From NCBI GenBank assembly GCA_018241025.1, contig JAFEEQ010000015.1, positions 1 to 64,000 on the forward strand: a DNA stretch of 64,000 bases, written 5' to 3'. Shown here piece after piece: positions 11,320-19,449 of this stretch (positions are counted from its first letter, which is position 1; every line of letters starts with the position of its first letter). The translations under genes were made by a program, and so were the position numbers. This DNA comes from Pseudomonadota bacterium. GTDB lineage: Bacteria; Pseudomonadota; Alphaproteobacteria; Micropepsales; Micropepsaceae. Under the pieces are notes generated by a model that was not told the origin of the DNA, searched no databases, and saw only the letters and a list, made by a program, of their open reading frames with translations.

Positions 11320-11888
11320 ATCTCGTACTGTTCGGGCCTCCGGGTGCCGGTAAGGGCACCCAGGCCAAGATCCTTCAGGAGAAACGCGGCCTGCCGCAGC
11401 TCTCCACCGGCGACATGCTGCGCGCCGAAATCGCCGCCGGCTCGCCACTCGGCCGCCAGGTCGAAGACATCCTGGCCAAGGGCAATCTCGTGCCGGATGC
11501 GACGGTGATCGACATCATCGCCAACCGCTACGATCGTCCGGACTGCGCCAAGGGCGCGGTGTTCGACGGCTTCCCGCGTACCATCGCCCAGGCCGAAGCG
11601 CTGGACGCGATGCTCGCCGCGCGGGCCAAGAAGATCGACATCGTCGTCGAGCTCAAGGTCGATGAGGCCATCCTGCTGTCGCGCGTCGAACAGCGCATCA
11701 AGGAAGGCACCGCCCGCGCCGACGACAATCCGGAAACGGTGAAGAACCGTCTCCAGGTCTACCGCAACCAGACGGCGCCCTTGCTCGACTACTACGGCAA
11801 GCAGGGGAAGATCGTGACGGTCGACGGCATGGCGCCGATCGCCGATGTGACCGGGGCAATCGCCAGCGCGCTCGACAGCCGCGGCTGA
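11316..11888 (+). CDS. adk: Adenylate kinase (short-LID form), TTG start
   Basis: 190 residues. It converts AMP + ATP to 2 ADP. The P-loop GPPGAGKGT is at residues 7-15, the AMP-binding STGDMLRAEIA follows at about 30, and the LID is the short form (EQRIKEGTARADDNPE) without zinc cysteines, as is common in alphaproteobacteria. The only start giving the conserved N-terminus MNLVLFGPPG is a TTG at 11316 that overlaps the secY stop (TTGA), with GGGGAG eight bases upstream. Translational coupling to secY is likely. Confidence 0.95.
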
Positions 11889-11893
11889 GCCGC

Positions 11894-11918
11894 AAACCGG
11901 CTGCCTCTAACGGTTTTT
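11894..11918 (+). terminator. Possible weak terminator after adk
   Basis: AAACCG (11894-11899) pairs with CGGTTT (11911-11916) around an 11-nt loop and runs into five T residues. The stem is only 6 bp, so termination would be inefficient. It would separate adk from the oppositely oriented gene that follows. Confidence 0.3.
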
Positions 11919-11927
11919 CGGAATCCG

Positions 11928-13643
11928 TTATCGCGGATTGCGGCCACGCATGGGCTCCGGCGAATCCCCGGGTTGCCGAAGCGGCCGCTGTGCCGCCACA
12001 GCAGCGCGGAAGGCCTGGAAGTAAGCCTGCCATTGCGTGACGTCCGCGTTGACCTGCTGCTTCGCTTCGTCATGAGCCTTGATCGCCGCTGCGCCATTGG
12101 GCACCGCGTTCAGCTCCACACCGGTCGCTTTCACATTTCGCAATAGCGCAGCAAAGCTCGAGTCATAGCTTGCGAGCCAGGTCTTCCGGCAATTCGTCCA
12201 GCGCATCTTGGGCGCAAGCGATGCGCGCGTTGCCGGAATGTCCGCCGGCGCGAGATGATCGAACGCGGCCGTCGAGAAATCCGGGCGCGTGCCGCACTGC
12301 TCGGCTGGCGGATGATAGCTTTCGATGAGCGCGATGGCCCGGGTGTTCTGCGGCGGCGGGCTGGCGACTGGCTTGTTGGCGTCGGGGCCCCGCGAAGCGT
12401 CCGGTGGCGAATTGCTGCTCCCTCGGCCATGCGCATCGGAGCCGTGATCGCGGGTTGGTGCCGGCGGCGTGACCGGGACCGGCGCAGTTGCAGATGCGTT
12501 GTTGCTGTCGGGCGGCGTTCCCCCGGTTTCCCGGTTGCGATCGCGATGATCGTGTCCGCCTCTGTCCGGCGGCGTCCCCGCAGCGTTGGCAGATGGTTCG
12601 TTGTTGTCGCGCCGATGACCGTGATCTCCCGGCCTGGATGCCGGTGGCGCCGGCACGATGTCGGGCGCGGGATGCCTGGTTTCCATCGGCGGCGGAGGCG
12701 GCGGCGGTGGCGGCTTGGGACGGCCCCGTCCGGCGTCCTCCCAGCGCGTGCCGATGGCGTCCATGCGCCGGGCCAGATCGCGCTCGAACCTGCGCGCGCT
12801 CGGAGCGAAATCGTCGCTGTCAAACGGAATGCGGATGTCTCGATTGTCGAAGCGGCTATGGACCTCGAAGCTGATGCGGCCGCCGCTGCGCAAAGCGCGA
12901 TAGAACGCGGCGTCGGGCGCGAAGATCCAGCGCGCGCCGCGCGAATTCCACGTCTCGCCGCGCGCCGGCGCGACGTCGCGCGAGCGGTAGACCAGCCGGC
13001 CCTCGTCGCTGCGCACGATCAGCAGCGCAGGCGCCTCGAGATCGACGGCATCGGGATCGATGTCGAGGATCACCGACGCGCTTCCCGTGACGATCACCGG
13101 CGTGCCGTCCGTCACCTCCGGCAAGAGATTGTCGTTCTCGCGCCCGCTCCATGCCCGCCAGAATGCGCCGCTGTCGTTTTCCGCAGGTTCCGGCACGAGG
13201 ATGGCGATGCGCAGATCGGCCTCGTGACCTTCGCCGAATTCCGTCTGTGCCCGCCAGGTGAGGGGCGATGCCGGGCTACCGTCGCCGGCGTGGCGCATCG
13301 GAAAGGTCGTGAACTCGCCAGAGAACGGATCATGGTCGACGCGGCGGCCTTCGTGCCGCGGCGGAGGAGGGGGCGGTTCCGCATAGTCGCCCTCGCCACT
13401 GGCGTAGTCCGCATAGCGCCGGCGCGGCGCCGGTGTCGGGCTTGGGGCTGGCTGAGTCGCCGTCGCCGGCGGCGCTGCAGGAACCAGGGCCGCGACGGGC
13501 TTGGGCGTCGGTGCCATTTGCGCCGCGGCGGGCGAAGCTGCTGACTCGGGAGCAGGGCGGTTGCTCAGGTAATATCCGGCGCCAAACGCGACGCCGATCG
13601 CAACGATCGCGGTGCCGCCAAGCAGGACCATCCGGTTGTTCAT
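11928..13643 (-). CDS. Membrane-anchored Pro-rich hypothetical protein inserted in the ribosomal operon
   Basis: 571 residues from ATG 13643 (the frame is open 18 codons further, but those lack any signal). The function is not recognised. Residues 1-27 contain one hydrophobic helix (VLLGGTAIVAIGVAFGAGYYL), so the protein is probably anchored in the inner membrane with the rest in the periplasm. A Pro/Ala linker (30-100), a globular region (about 105-300), a second low-complexity stretch rich in Pro, His, Asp and Asn (310-440), and a C-terminal domain with two cysteines (EQCGTRP, WTNCRK) follow. It lies antisense between adk and rpsM, which are normally adjacent, so it looks like an insertion. 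Family searches of the two globular regions would decide its identity. Confidence 0.8.
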   Translation of the reverse strand: MNNRMVLLGGTAIVAIGVAFGAGYYLSNRPAPESAASPAAAQMAPTPKPVAALVPAAPPATATQPAPSPTPAPRRRYADYASGEGDYAEPPPPPPRHEGRRVDHDPFSGEFTTFPMRHAGDGSPASPLTWRAQTEFGEGHEADLRIAILVPEPAENDSGAFWRAWSGRENDNLLPEVTDGTPVIVTGSASVILDIDPDAVDLEAPALLIVRSDEGRLVYRSRDVAPARGETWNSRGARWIFAPDAAFYRALRSGGRISFEVHSRFDNRDIRIPFDSDDFAPSARRFERDLARRMDAIGTRWEDAGRGRPKPPPPPPPPPMETRHPAPDIVPAPPASRPGDHGHRRDNNEPSANAAGTPPDRGGHDHRDRNRETGGTPPDSNNASATAPVPVTPPAPTRDHGSDAHGRGSSNSPPDASRGPDANKPVASPPPQNTRAIALIESYHPPAEQCGTRPDFSTAAFDHLAPADIPATRASLAPKMRWTNCRKTWLASYDSSFAALLRNVKATGVELNAVPNGAAAIKAHDEAKQQVNADVTQWQAYFQAFRAAVAAQRPLRQPGDSPEPMRGRNPR

Positions 13644-14070
13644 TCCGACCTCTCGAGTTTCAGGGATCGCGCGAAAGGCGCGCCTTCGGAAACGCAAAGC
13701 GCAGAGGATGGATGCGTCTGTCGGTGACTTGGGTTTTTGCCGCTAGCCCCGAATTCGGCTCTGCAAAAGCTGCGTCGCGGCATGAAACGGCAAGGCTGGG
13801 AGCATCTGCCCGGGCTCACCGTAACATCCAGACGGGAGCCAAAATATAACCTATTGGTTTCGTTGAGACTTTACGCTGAGAAAGAATCTGTGGCGACCTA
13901 TTGACCGAGGGGGTCGCATTAATATACTCCGCGCCCTCGCGACAGATTTCCTGTCCAATTTGCGCGTTTGACGCCTCTTATTCGCGAGGGGCGGGAACGC
14001 CGTATGGACGGGTTCTGGCGCTTTTCAATTGTGTAGGTCCGCGAAGGGCTTACGAAATGCGGAGAGCCTC
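13644..14070. other. Non-coding region upstream of rpsM
   Basis: 427 nt lie between the start of the antisense gene and the rpsM start. No family-like ORF is seen on either strand. The stretch from about 13840 to 13930 is AT-richer than the surroundings and contains the promoter listed separately. The remaining 13935-14070 would be the 5' leader of the rpsM operon. Confidence 0.6.
13901..13928 (+). promoter_or_regulatory. Sigma70-like promoter for rpsM-rpsK-rpoA-rplQ
   Basis: TTGACC (13901-13906) and TATACT (13923-13928) are separated by 16 nt, a near-consensus pair in an AT-rich patch of an otherwise GC-rich region. Transcription would begin near 13935 and give a leader of about 135 nt. The genes downstream have lost their usual upstream connection to secY-adk through the inserted gene, so a local promoter is expected. 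Confidence 0.65.
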
Positions 14071-14448
14071 GTGGCACGTATCGCCGGCGTCAATATCCCA
14101 ACGCAGAAGCGCGTCGAAATCGGCCTGCGCTACATTCACGGCATTGGCGCGGCCAAGGCCAAGGAAATCATCGAGAAGGTCGGCATCGCGCCCGAGCGCC
14201 GTGTCAGTGACCTGACCGAAAGCGAGATCATCCAGATCCGCGAGACCATCGATCGCGACTACCTCGTCGAGGGTGACCTCCGCCGCGAGGTCGCGATGAA
14301 CATCAAGCGCCTGATGGACCTCGGCTGCTACCGCGGCCTGCGCCATCGTCGCGGCCTTCCGGTCCGCGGTCAGCGCACGCACACCAACGCGCGCACGCGC
14401 AAGGGTCCGGCCAAGGCGATCGCCGGCAAGAAGAAAGTGACCAAGTAA
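14071..14448 (+). CDS. rpsM: 30S ribosomal protein S13, GTG start
   Basis: 125 residues. S13 sits on the 30S head and contacts the 50S subunit and P-site tRNA. The GTG at 14071 gives the universal N-terminus (M)[14 protein letters not shown] and has GGAGAG five bases upstream. An ATG 14 codons earlier would add an unrelated extension and is rejected. The C-terminal basic tail [17 protein letters not shown] is typical. Confidence 0.96.
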   Translation: MARIAGVNIPTQKRVEIGLRYIHGIGAAKAKEIIEKVGIAPERRVSDLTESEIIQIRETIDRDYLVEGDLRREVAMNIKRLMDLGCYRGLRHRRGLPVRGQRTHTNARTRKGPAKAIAGKKKVTK

Positions 14449-14449
14449 T

Positions 14450-14851
14450 ATGGCAGCCGCAGACAAGAAGGGCGCCGGCCGCGCGCGCAAGAAGGAAAAG
14501 AAGAACGTCGTGGTCGGCGTGGCGCATGTCGCCGCGACCTTCAACAACACGATCATCACGATCACCGACACGCAGGGCAATGCCGTGTCGTGGTCGAGCG
14601 CCGGCATGATGGGCTTCAAGGGTTCGCGCAAGTCGACGCCCTATGCCGCCCAGGTCGCCGCCGAAGACGCCGGCAAGAAGGCCGTCGAGCACGGCATGCG
14701 CACGCTGGAAGTTGAAGTGTCCGGTCCGGGTTCGGGCCGCGAATCCGCGCTGCGCGCACTGCAGGCCGTCGGCCTCGTCGTCACCTCGATCCGCGACGTG
14801 ACGCCGATCCCGCACAATGGTTGCCGCCCGCCCAAGCGTCGTCGCGTCTGA
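14450..14851 (+). CDS. rpsK: 30S ribosomal protein S11
   Basis: 133 residues. S11 lies in the platform and helps select mRNA at the E site. [20 protein letters not shown] and [10 protein letters not shown] at the end are diagnostic. It starts one base after the rpsM stop. Confidence 0.98.
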   Translation: MAAADKKGAGRARKKEKKNVVVGVAHVAATFNNTIITITDTQGNAVSWSSAGMMGFKGSRKSTPYAAQVAAEDAGKKAVEHGMRTLEVEVSGPGSGRESALRALQAVGLVVTSIRDVTPIPHNGCRPPKRRRV

Positions 14852-14871
14852 TCGGGAATACCTGCCGGGCA

Positions 14872-14893
14872 TTGCTTCGCGGAAGCGAAGCAA
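14872..14893 (+). repeat. Hairpin between rpsK and rpoA
   Basis: TTGCTTCGC (14872-14880), a GGAA loop, and GCGAAGCAA (14885-14893) form a perfect 9-bp stem in the 136-nt gap before rpoA. No T-run follows, so it is not an intrinsic terminator. A role in mRNA processing or in setting rpoA levels is possible. Confidence 0.6.
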
Positions 14894-14987
14894 GGTGCGG
14901 CGAAACGAATTTGAGAGCTTGGACTAACCCTCTGTCGTACGCATGAACGCGGGCTCTCGGCGTTCGGGACACGATGAGGAAAAATAG

Positions 14988-16004
14988 ATGTTTCAGAAAA
15001 ACTGGCAGGAACTGATCAAGCCGGGAAAGTTGAAGGTCGAGGCCGGCGATGACGCCGCCAAGGTCGCAACCATCACGGCAGAACCGCTCGAGCGTGGCTT
15101 CGGCCTGACGCTCGGCAACGCGCTGCGCCGCGTGCTGTTGTCGTCGCTCCAGGGCGCCGCCGTGACCTCGATCCAGGTCGAGGGCGTGCTCCATGAATTC
15201 TCGTCGATCCCCGGCGTGCGCGAGGACATGACGGACATCGTGCTCAACATCAAGCAGCTCGCGCTGCGGATGCATGCCGAAGGTCCGAAGCGTCTCAACC
15301 TGCGCGCCCAGGGTCCGTGCGAAGTCACCGCCGGCATGATCACCGCGACGGCCGACGTCGACATCCTCAATCCCGAGCTCGTCATCTGCACGATCGACGA
15401 GAAGGTCGAGTTCCGCATGGAGCTCGCGATCGCGACCGGCAAGGGTTACGTCCCGGCCGACCGCAATCGTCCGGAAGACGCGCCGATCGGCATGATCCCG
15501 GTCGACAGCCTGTTCTCGCCGGTGAAGAAGGTCTCGTACAAGGTCGAGAACACCCGCGAGGGCCAGATCCTCGACTACGACAAGCTCACGCTGACGGTCG
15601 AAACCAACGGCGCGGTCACACCGGACAACGCGGTCGCCTATGCCGCGCGCATCCTGCAGGACCAGCTCCAGGTCTTCATCAACTTCGAAGAGCCGCGTGA
15701 GCGCGTCGCCGAAGAAGCCAAGCCCGATCTGGCGTTCAACCCGGTGCTGCTGAAGAAGGTCGACGAGCTCGAGCTCTCGGTCCGTTCGGCGAACTGCCTG
15801 AAGAACGACAACATCGTCTATATCGGCGACCTCATCCAGAAGACCGAGGCGGAGATGCTCCGTACCCCGAACTTCGGCCGCAAGTCGCTGAACGAGATCA
15901 AGGCCGTGCTCGCCGAAATGGGCCTGCACCTCGGCATGGAAGTGCCCGGCTGGCCGCCGGAGAACATCGAAGACCTCGCCAAGCGGTACGAGGACCAGTA
16001 CTAA
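14988..16004 (+). CDS. rpoA: DNA-directed RNA polymerase subunit alpha
   Basis: 338 residues. The N-terminal dimerisation domain ([31 protein letters not shown], about residues 37-67) and the C-terminal domain that contacts UP elements and activators (about 260-325, with [22 protein letters not shown]) are both complete. ATG 14988 follows GATGAGGAAAAATAG, with AGGA as ribosome binding site. Confidence 0.99.
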   Translation: MFQKNWQELIKPGKLKVEAGDDAAKVATITAEPLERGFGLTLGNALRRVLLSSLQGAAVTSIQVEGVLHEFSSIPGVREDMTDIVLNIKQLALRMHAEGPKRLNLRAQGPCEVTAGMITATADVDILNPELVICTIDEKVEFRMELAIATGKGYVPADRNRPEDAPIGMIPVDSLFSPVKKVSYKVENTREGQILDYDKLTLTVETNGAVTPDNAVAYAARILQDQLQVFINFEEPRERVAEEAKPDLAFNPVLLKKVDELELSVRSANCLKNDNIVYIGDLIQKTEAEMLRTPNFGRKSLNEIKAVLAEMGLHLGMEVPGWPPENIEDLAKRYEDQY

Positions 16005-16084
16005 GGCGGCGTTTTCGCAAACAATGATCATCATGTGGTGGTTTCGACGATCGGGACCGCCAGGGGTAGTAAGAGAGACGTAAG

Positions 16085-16510
16085 ATGCGCCACGGCAACC
16101 AGGGGCGGAAGCTCAACAAGAAGTCCCAGCACCGCACCGCCATGTTCGCGAACATGGCCGCCGCGCTGATCAAGCACGAGCAGATCAAGACGACGCTGCC
16201 CAAGGCGAAGGAACTTCGCCCGGTGGTCGAGAAGCTGGTGACGCTCAGCCGCCAGAACAGCCTGCACGCCCGCCGTCAGGCACTCTCGACGGTGCGCGAC
16301 GAAACCCAGGTCAAAAAGCTGTTCGACGTGCTCGGCCCGCGCTACGCCACCCGCCCGGGCGGCTACACCCGCGTGCTCAAGGCTGGCTTCCGCCATGGCG
16401 ACAACGCCGCGATGGCCTTCATCGAGTTCGTCGACCGCGATGAGACCGCCAAGGGCCAGGACTCCGGCCCGGTCGAGATCCGCGACGAAGACGAAGGCGA
16501 CGAAGAATAG
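16085..16510 (+). CDS. rplQ: 50S ribosomal protein L17
   Basis: 141 residues. L17 is near the tunnel exit. The start [46 protein letters not shown] region and the segment [29 protein letters not shown] are conserved. The C-terminus is an acidic tail (RDEDEGDEE). Last gene of the ribosomal cluster, followed by a terminator. Confidence 0.98.
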   Translation: MRHGNQGRKLNKKSQHRTAMFANMAAALIKHEQIKTTLPKAKELRPVVEKLVTLSRQNSLHARRQALSTVRDETQVKKLFDVLGPRYATRPGGYTRVLKAGFRHGDNAAMAFIEFVDRDETAKGQDSGPVEIRDEDEGDEE

Positions 16511-16532
16511 TTTCGTCCCAACGGCGATCTGG

Positions 16533-16558
16533 AAAGGGCGGCTCCGGCCGCCCTTTTT
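16533..16558 (+). terminator. Intrinsic terminator after rplQ
   Basis: AAAGGGCGGC (16533-16542) and its exact complement (16547-16556) form a 10-bp GC-rich stem with a TCCG loop, and the stem ends in a T-run. It closes the alpha operon 22 nt after the rplQ stop. Confidence 0.9.
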
Positions 16559-16723
16559 GTTTGCGCCCATCGCTGACGGTGGTCACGCGCGACGATGACA
16601 AATTATCCACGCGCCCGCCGCAAGATCGTCCGTATTCGACGTTAGGCGTTACCGACAATTCCCGTGAAACCGCCCGGCGTGTCCGTTAGTTTGCGCGCCT
16701 CGCCTGAGGGGGCAGACATCGCC

Positions 16724-18118
16724 ATGCATCTTCGCCTGCTGAGTTCCATCGTTCTGTTGTCGGCGCTCCTCGCACGGACCGCGCTCGCCGATCCTCCGCG
16801 CGCGGTTCCGGCCTCGATGCCGCAGGTGCAGCTCACCTTCGCGCCGGTGGTGAAACGCATCGCGCCCGCCGTGGTCAACGTCTATACGCGTACCGTCGTG
16901 CAGGCGCCGAACAACCCGTTCTTCAACGATCCGTTCTTCTCGCGCATGTTCGGCGCGCCCGGCATGCGACAGCGCGTTCAGCAGTCGCTCGGCTCCGGCG
17001 TGATCGTGCGCGCCGACGGCGTCATCCTCACCAACAACCATGTCGTGCAGGGTGCGACCGACATTGTCGTCGCGCTCTCCGACAAACGCGAGTTCAAGGC
17101 CAAGGTCCTGCTCGCCGATCCGCGCACGGATCTCGCCGTCCTCAAGATCGACACCAGGGGCGTCAAGCTCGACACCGTGGCGTTCGCCGACAGCGACCGT
17201 GTCCAGGTCGGCGATCTGGTCCTCGCCATCGGCGATCCCTTCGGCGTCGGTCAGACGGTGACGATGGGCATCGTCTCGGCGCTTGCCCGCACGCAGGTCA
17301 GCGCCTCGGACTATCAGTTCTTCATCCAGACCGACGCTGCGATCAATCCCGGCAATTCGGGTGGCGCCCTGGTGACGACCGACGGCAAGCTGGCCGGCAT
17401 CAACACCGCGATCTTCTCGCGCAGCGGCGGATCCATCGGCATCGGCTTCGCGATCCCCTCCAACCTCGCGCGCCGCGTCCTCGACAGCGCCCTTGGCGGC
17501 GGCGGCGTGAAACTCGCCTGGATCGGCGTCGACGGCCAGCCGGTGACGGCGGCGATCGCCCAGAGCCTCGGCATCTCGGTGCCGAACGGCGTTCTGCTCA
17601 AGAGTGTCTATCCCGGCAGTCCGGCGGCCAGAGCCGGCCTCAAGACCGGCGACGTGATCTTCTCGGTCGACGGCCAGCCGACCAACGATATGCAGGCGCT
17701 CAACTACCGCATCGCGACGCACAAGCCGGGCGATGTCGTGAAGCTGCACGTCCATCTCGGACGCAAGCCCGACGATATCAAGGTCGCTCTCGCCCTGCCG
17801 CCGGAGACGCCGGCGCGCGACCAGCGCACCATCGGCGGCCGCAACCCGCTGACCGGCGCCAAGGTTCTCAACCTGTCACCTGCCGTCGCCACAGAACTCC
17901 AGATGCCGTTGACTGCGCGCGGCGTGGCGATCGTCGCGGTCTCGGCCGGCACGCCCTCGGGCGGCTATGGGTTCCAGCCGGGCGACATTGTAACGGCGGT
18001 GAACGGTCAGCGGATCGGCTCGGTCGCCCAGCTCATCCAACTGCTCAATGCGGCAAACGCATGGGATCTCGTCGTCGACCGCGGCGGCCAGCGTCTGTCG
18101 TTGAGCGTGCAGGGATAG
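16724..18118 (+). CDS. HtrA/DegP-type periplasmic serine protease
   Basis: 464 residues. A cleavable signal peptide (about residues 1-23, ending ARTALAD) exports it to the periplasm. The trypsin-like domain carries the full catalytic triad: His106 in TNNHVV, Asp136 in RTDLAVLKI and Ser212 in GNSGG. Two PDZ domains follow (about 265-350 and 375-464). This is the DegP/DegQ class of envelope quality-control proteases. The ATG at 16724 has TGAGGGGG upstream; an ATG 20 codons earlier would bury the signal peptide. Its stop lies 26 nt before the rarA start. Confidence 0.93.
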   Translation: MHLRLLSSIVLLSALLARTALADPPRAVPASMPQVQLTFAPVVKRIAPAVVNVYTRTVVQAPNNPFFNDPFFSRMFGAPGMRQRVQQSLGSGVIVRADGVILTNNHVVQGATDIVVALSDKREFKAKVLLADPRTDLAVLKIDTRGVKLDTVAFADSDRVQVGDLVLAIGDPFGVGQTVTMGIVSALARTQVSASDYQFFIQTDAAINPGNSGGALVTTDGKLAGINTAIFSRSGGSIGIGFAIPSNLARRVLDSALGGGGVKLAWIGVDGQPVTAAIAQSLGISVPNGVLLKSVYPGSPAARAGLKTGDVIFSVDGQPTNDMQALNYRIATHKPGDVVKLHVHLGRKPDDIKVALALPPETPARDQRTIGGRNPLTGAKVLNLSPAVATELQMPLTARGVAIVAVSAGTPSGGYGFQPGDIVTAVNGQRIGSVAQLIQLLNAANAWDLVVDRGGQRLSLSVQG

Positions 18119-18144
18119 CGCAGTTTGGCGCTATACTCGGCGTC

Positions 18145-19449
18145 ATGTCCGACCTGTTTCAAACCGCCGGCCTGGAAAACGATGCGCCGCGCCCGCTCGC
18201 CGACCGCCTGCGGCCGGCGGCGCTGGCTGAGGTCGTGGGGCAGGATCACATCATTGGCCCGGACGGCCCCATCGGCCGGATGATCGCCAGCGGGCGGCCG
18301 CATTCGATCATTCTCTGGGGGCCGCCCGGCACTGGGAAGACGACCATCGCGCGGCTGCTCTCGACCGCGTTCAAGCTCCACTTCGAGCAGCTCTCGGCGG
18401 TGTTCTCCGGCGTCGCCGACCTCAAGAAGACCTTCGATGCCGCACGCCAGCGCCGCCGAATGGGGCAAGGGACTCTGCTCTTCATCGACGAGATCCATCG
18501 CTTCAACCGCAGTCAGCAGGATTCCTTCCTGCCCGTGGTCGAAGACGGCACCGTCGTCCTCGTCGGCGCGACGACCGAGAACCCGTCCTTCGAACTAAAC
18601 GGCGCGCTCCTCTCCCGCGCCCAGGTCCTGGTGCTCCGCCGCCTCGACGATGCCGCGCTCGAAGAATTGCTCAAGCGCGCCGAAGCGCATTTCGGCGAAG
18701 CGCTGAAGCTCACCCCCGATGCCCGCGCATCGCTCCGTGCCATGGCCGACGGCGATGGCCGCTATCTCCTCAACCTCGTCGAGGAACTGGCCTCGGTGAA
18801 GACTGTACAGCCGCTCGATCCAGCCCAACTGATGCAGGCGGTGCAGCGGCGTATGCCGCTCTACGACAAGAGCCGCGAGGAGCACTACAACCTCATCTCC
18901 GCGCTCCACAAATCGATCCGCGGCAGCGATCCCGATGCCGCGCTCTACTGGCTCGCCCGTATGCTCGCCGGCGGTGAGCAGCCGCTATACATCGCGCGAC
19001 GTCTCGTCCGCGCCAGCATCGAAGATATCGGCCTCGCCGATCCGCAGGCCGTTGTGCAGGCGCTCGCCGCGAAAGATGTGTTCGACTTCCTGGGCAGCCC
19101 CGAAGGCGAGATCGCGCTCGCGCAAGCCGTTCTCTATCTCGCCAGCGCGCCCAAATCGAATGCCGTCTACAAGGCCCTCGGCGCCGCCAAGGCCGCGGCG
19201 CAGGAGCACGGCTCGCTGATGCCGCCGGCCCACATCCTCAACGCACCGACGAAGCTGATGAAGAATCTTGGCTACGGCAAAGGCTACGAATACGATCCCG
19301 ACACGGTCGAAGGCTTTTCCGGCCAGAACTATTTCCCCGACGCCATGGCGCGTCAGGAGTTCTACCAGCCGAAGGAAACCGGCTTCGAACGCGAGATCGT
19401 CAAGCGCCTCGATTACTGGTCGAAGCTGCGCGAGCGCAAACCGGGTTAG
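18145..19449 (+). CDS. rarA: Replication-associated recombination protein A (AAA+ ATPase)
   Basis: 434 residues. RarA (MgsA) is a clamp-loader-like ATPase acting at stalled forks. The Walker A motif GPPGTGKT spans residues 59-66 and Walker B FIDEIHR starts at residue 113, followed by sensor 1 (GATTEN). The C-terminal MgsA tetramerisation domain includes the family sequence GYEYDPDTVEGFSGQNYFPD. ATG 18145 gives the conserved MSDLFQ start. The stop overlaps the stop of the convergent gene by 4 nt. Confidence 0.95.
   Translation: MSDLFQTAGLENDAPRPLADRLRPAALAEVVGQDHIIGPDGPIGRMIASGRPHSIILWGPPGTGKTTIARLLSTAFKLHFEQLSAVFSGVADLKKTFDAARQRRRMGQGTLLFIDEIHRFNRSQQDSFLPVVEDGTVVLVGATTENPSFELNGALLSRAQVLVLRRLDDAALEELLKRAEAHFGEALKLTPDARASLRAMADGDGRYLLNLVEELASVKTVQPLDPAQLMQAVQRRMPLYDKSREEHYNLISALHKSIRGSDPDAALYWLARMLAGGEQPLYIARRLVRASIEDIGLADPQAVVQALAAKDVFDFLGSPEGEIALAQAVLYLASAPKSNAVYKALGAAKAAAQEHGSLMPPAHILNAPTKLMKNLGYGKGYEYDPDTVEGFSGQNYFPDAMARQEFYQPKETGFEREIVKRLDYWSKLRERKPG

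Noticed and set aside
14029..14070. ATG at 14029 as start of rpsM
   Set aside because: It would add 14 residues ([14 protein letters not shown]) foreign to S13; the GTG at 14071 gives the universal N-terminus with a good ribosome binding site.
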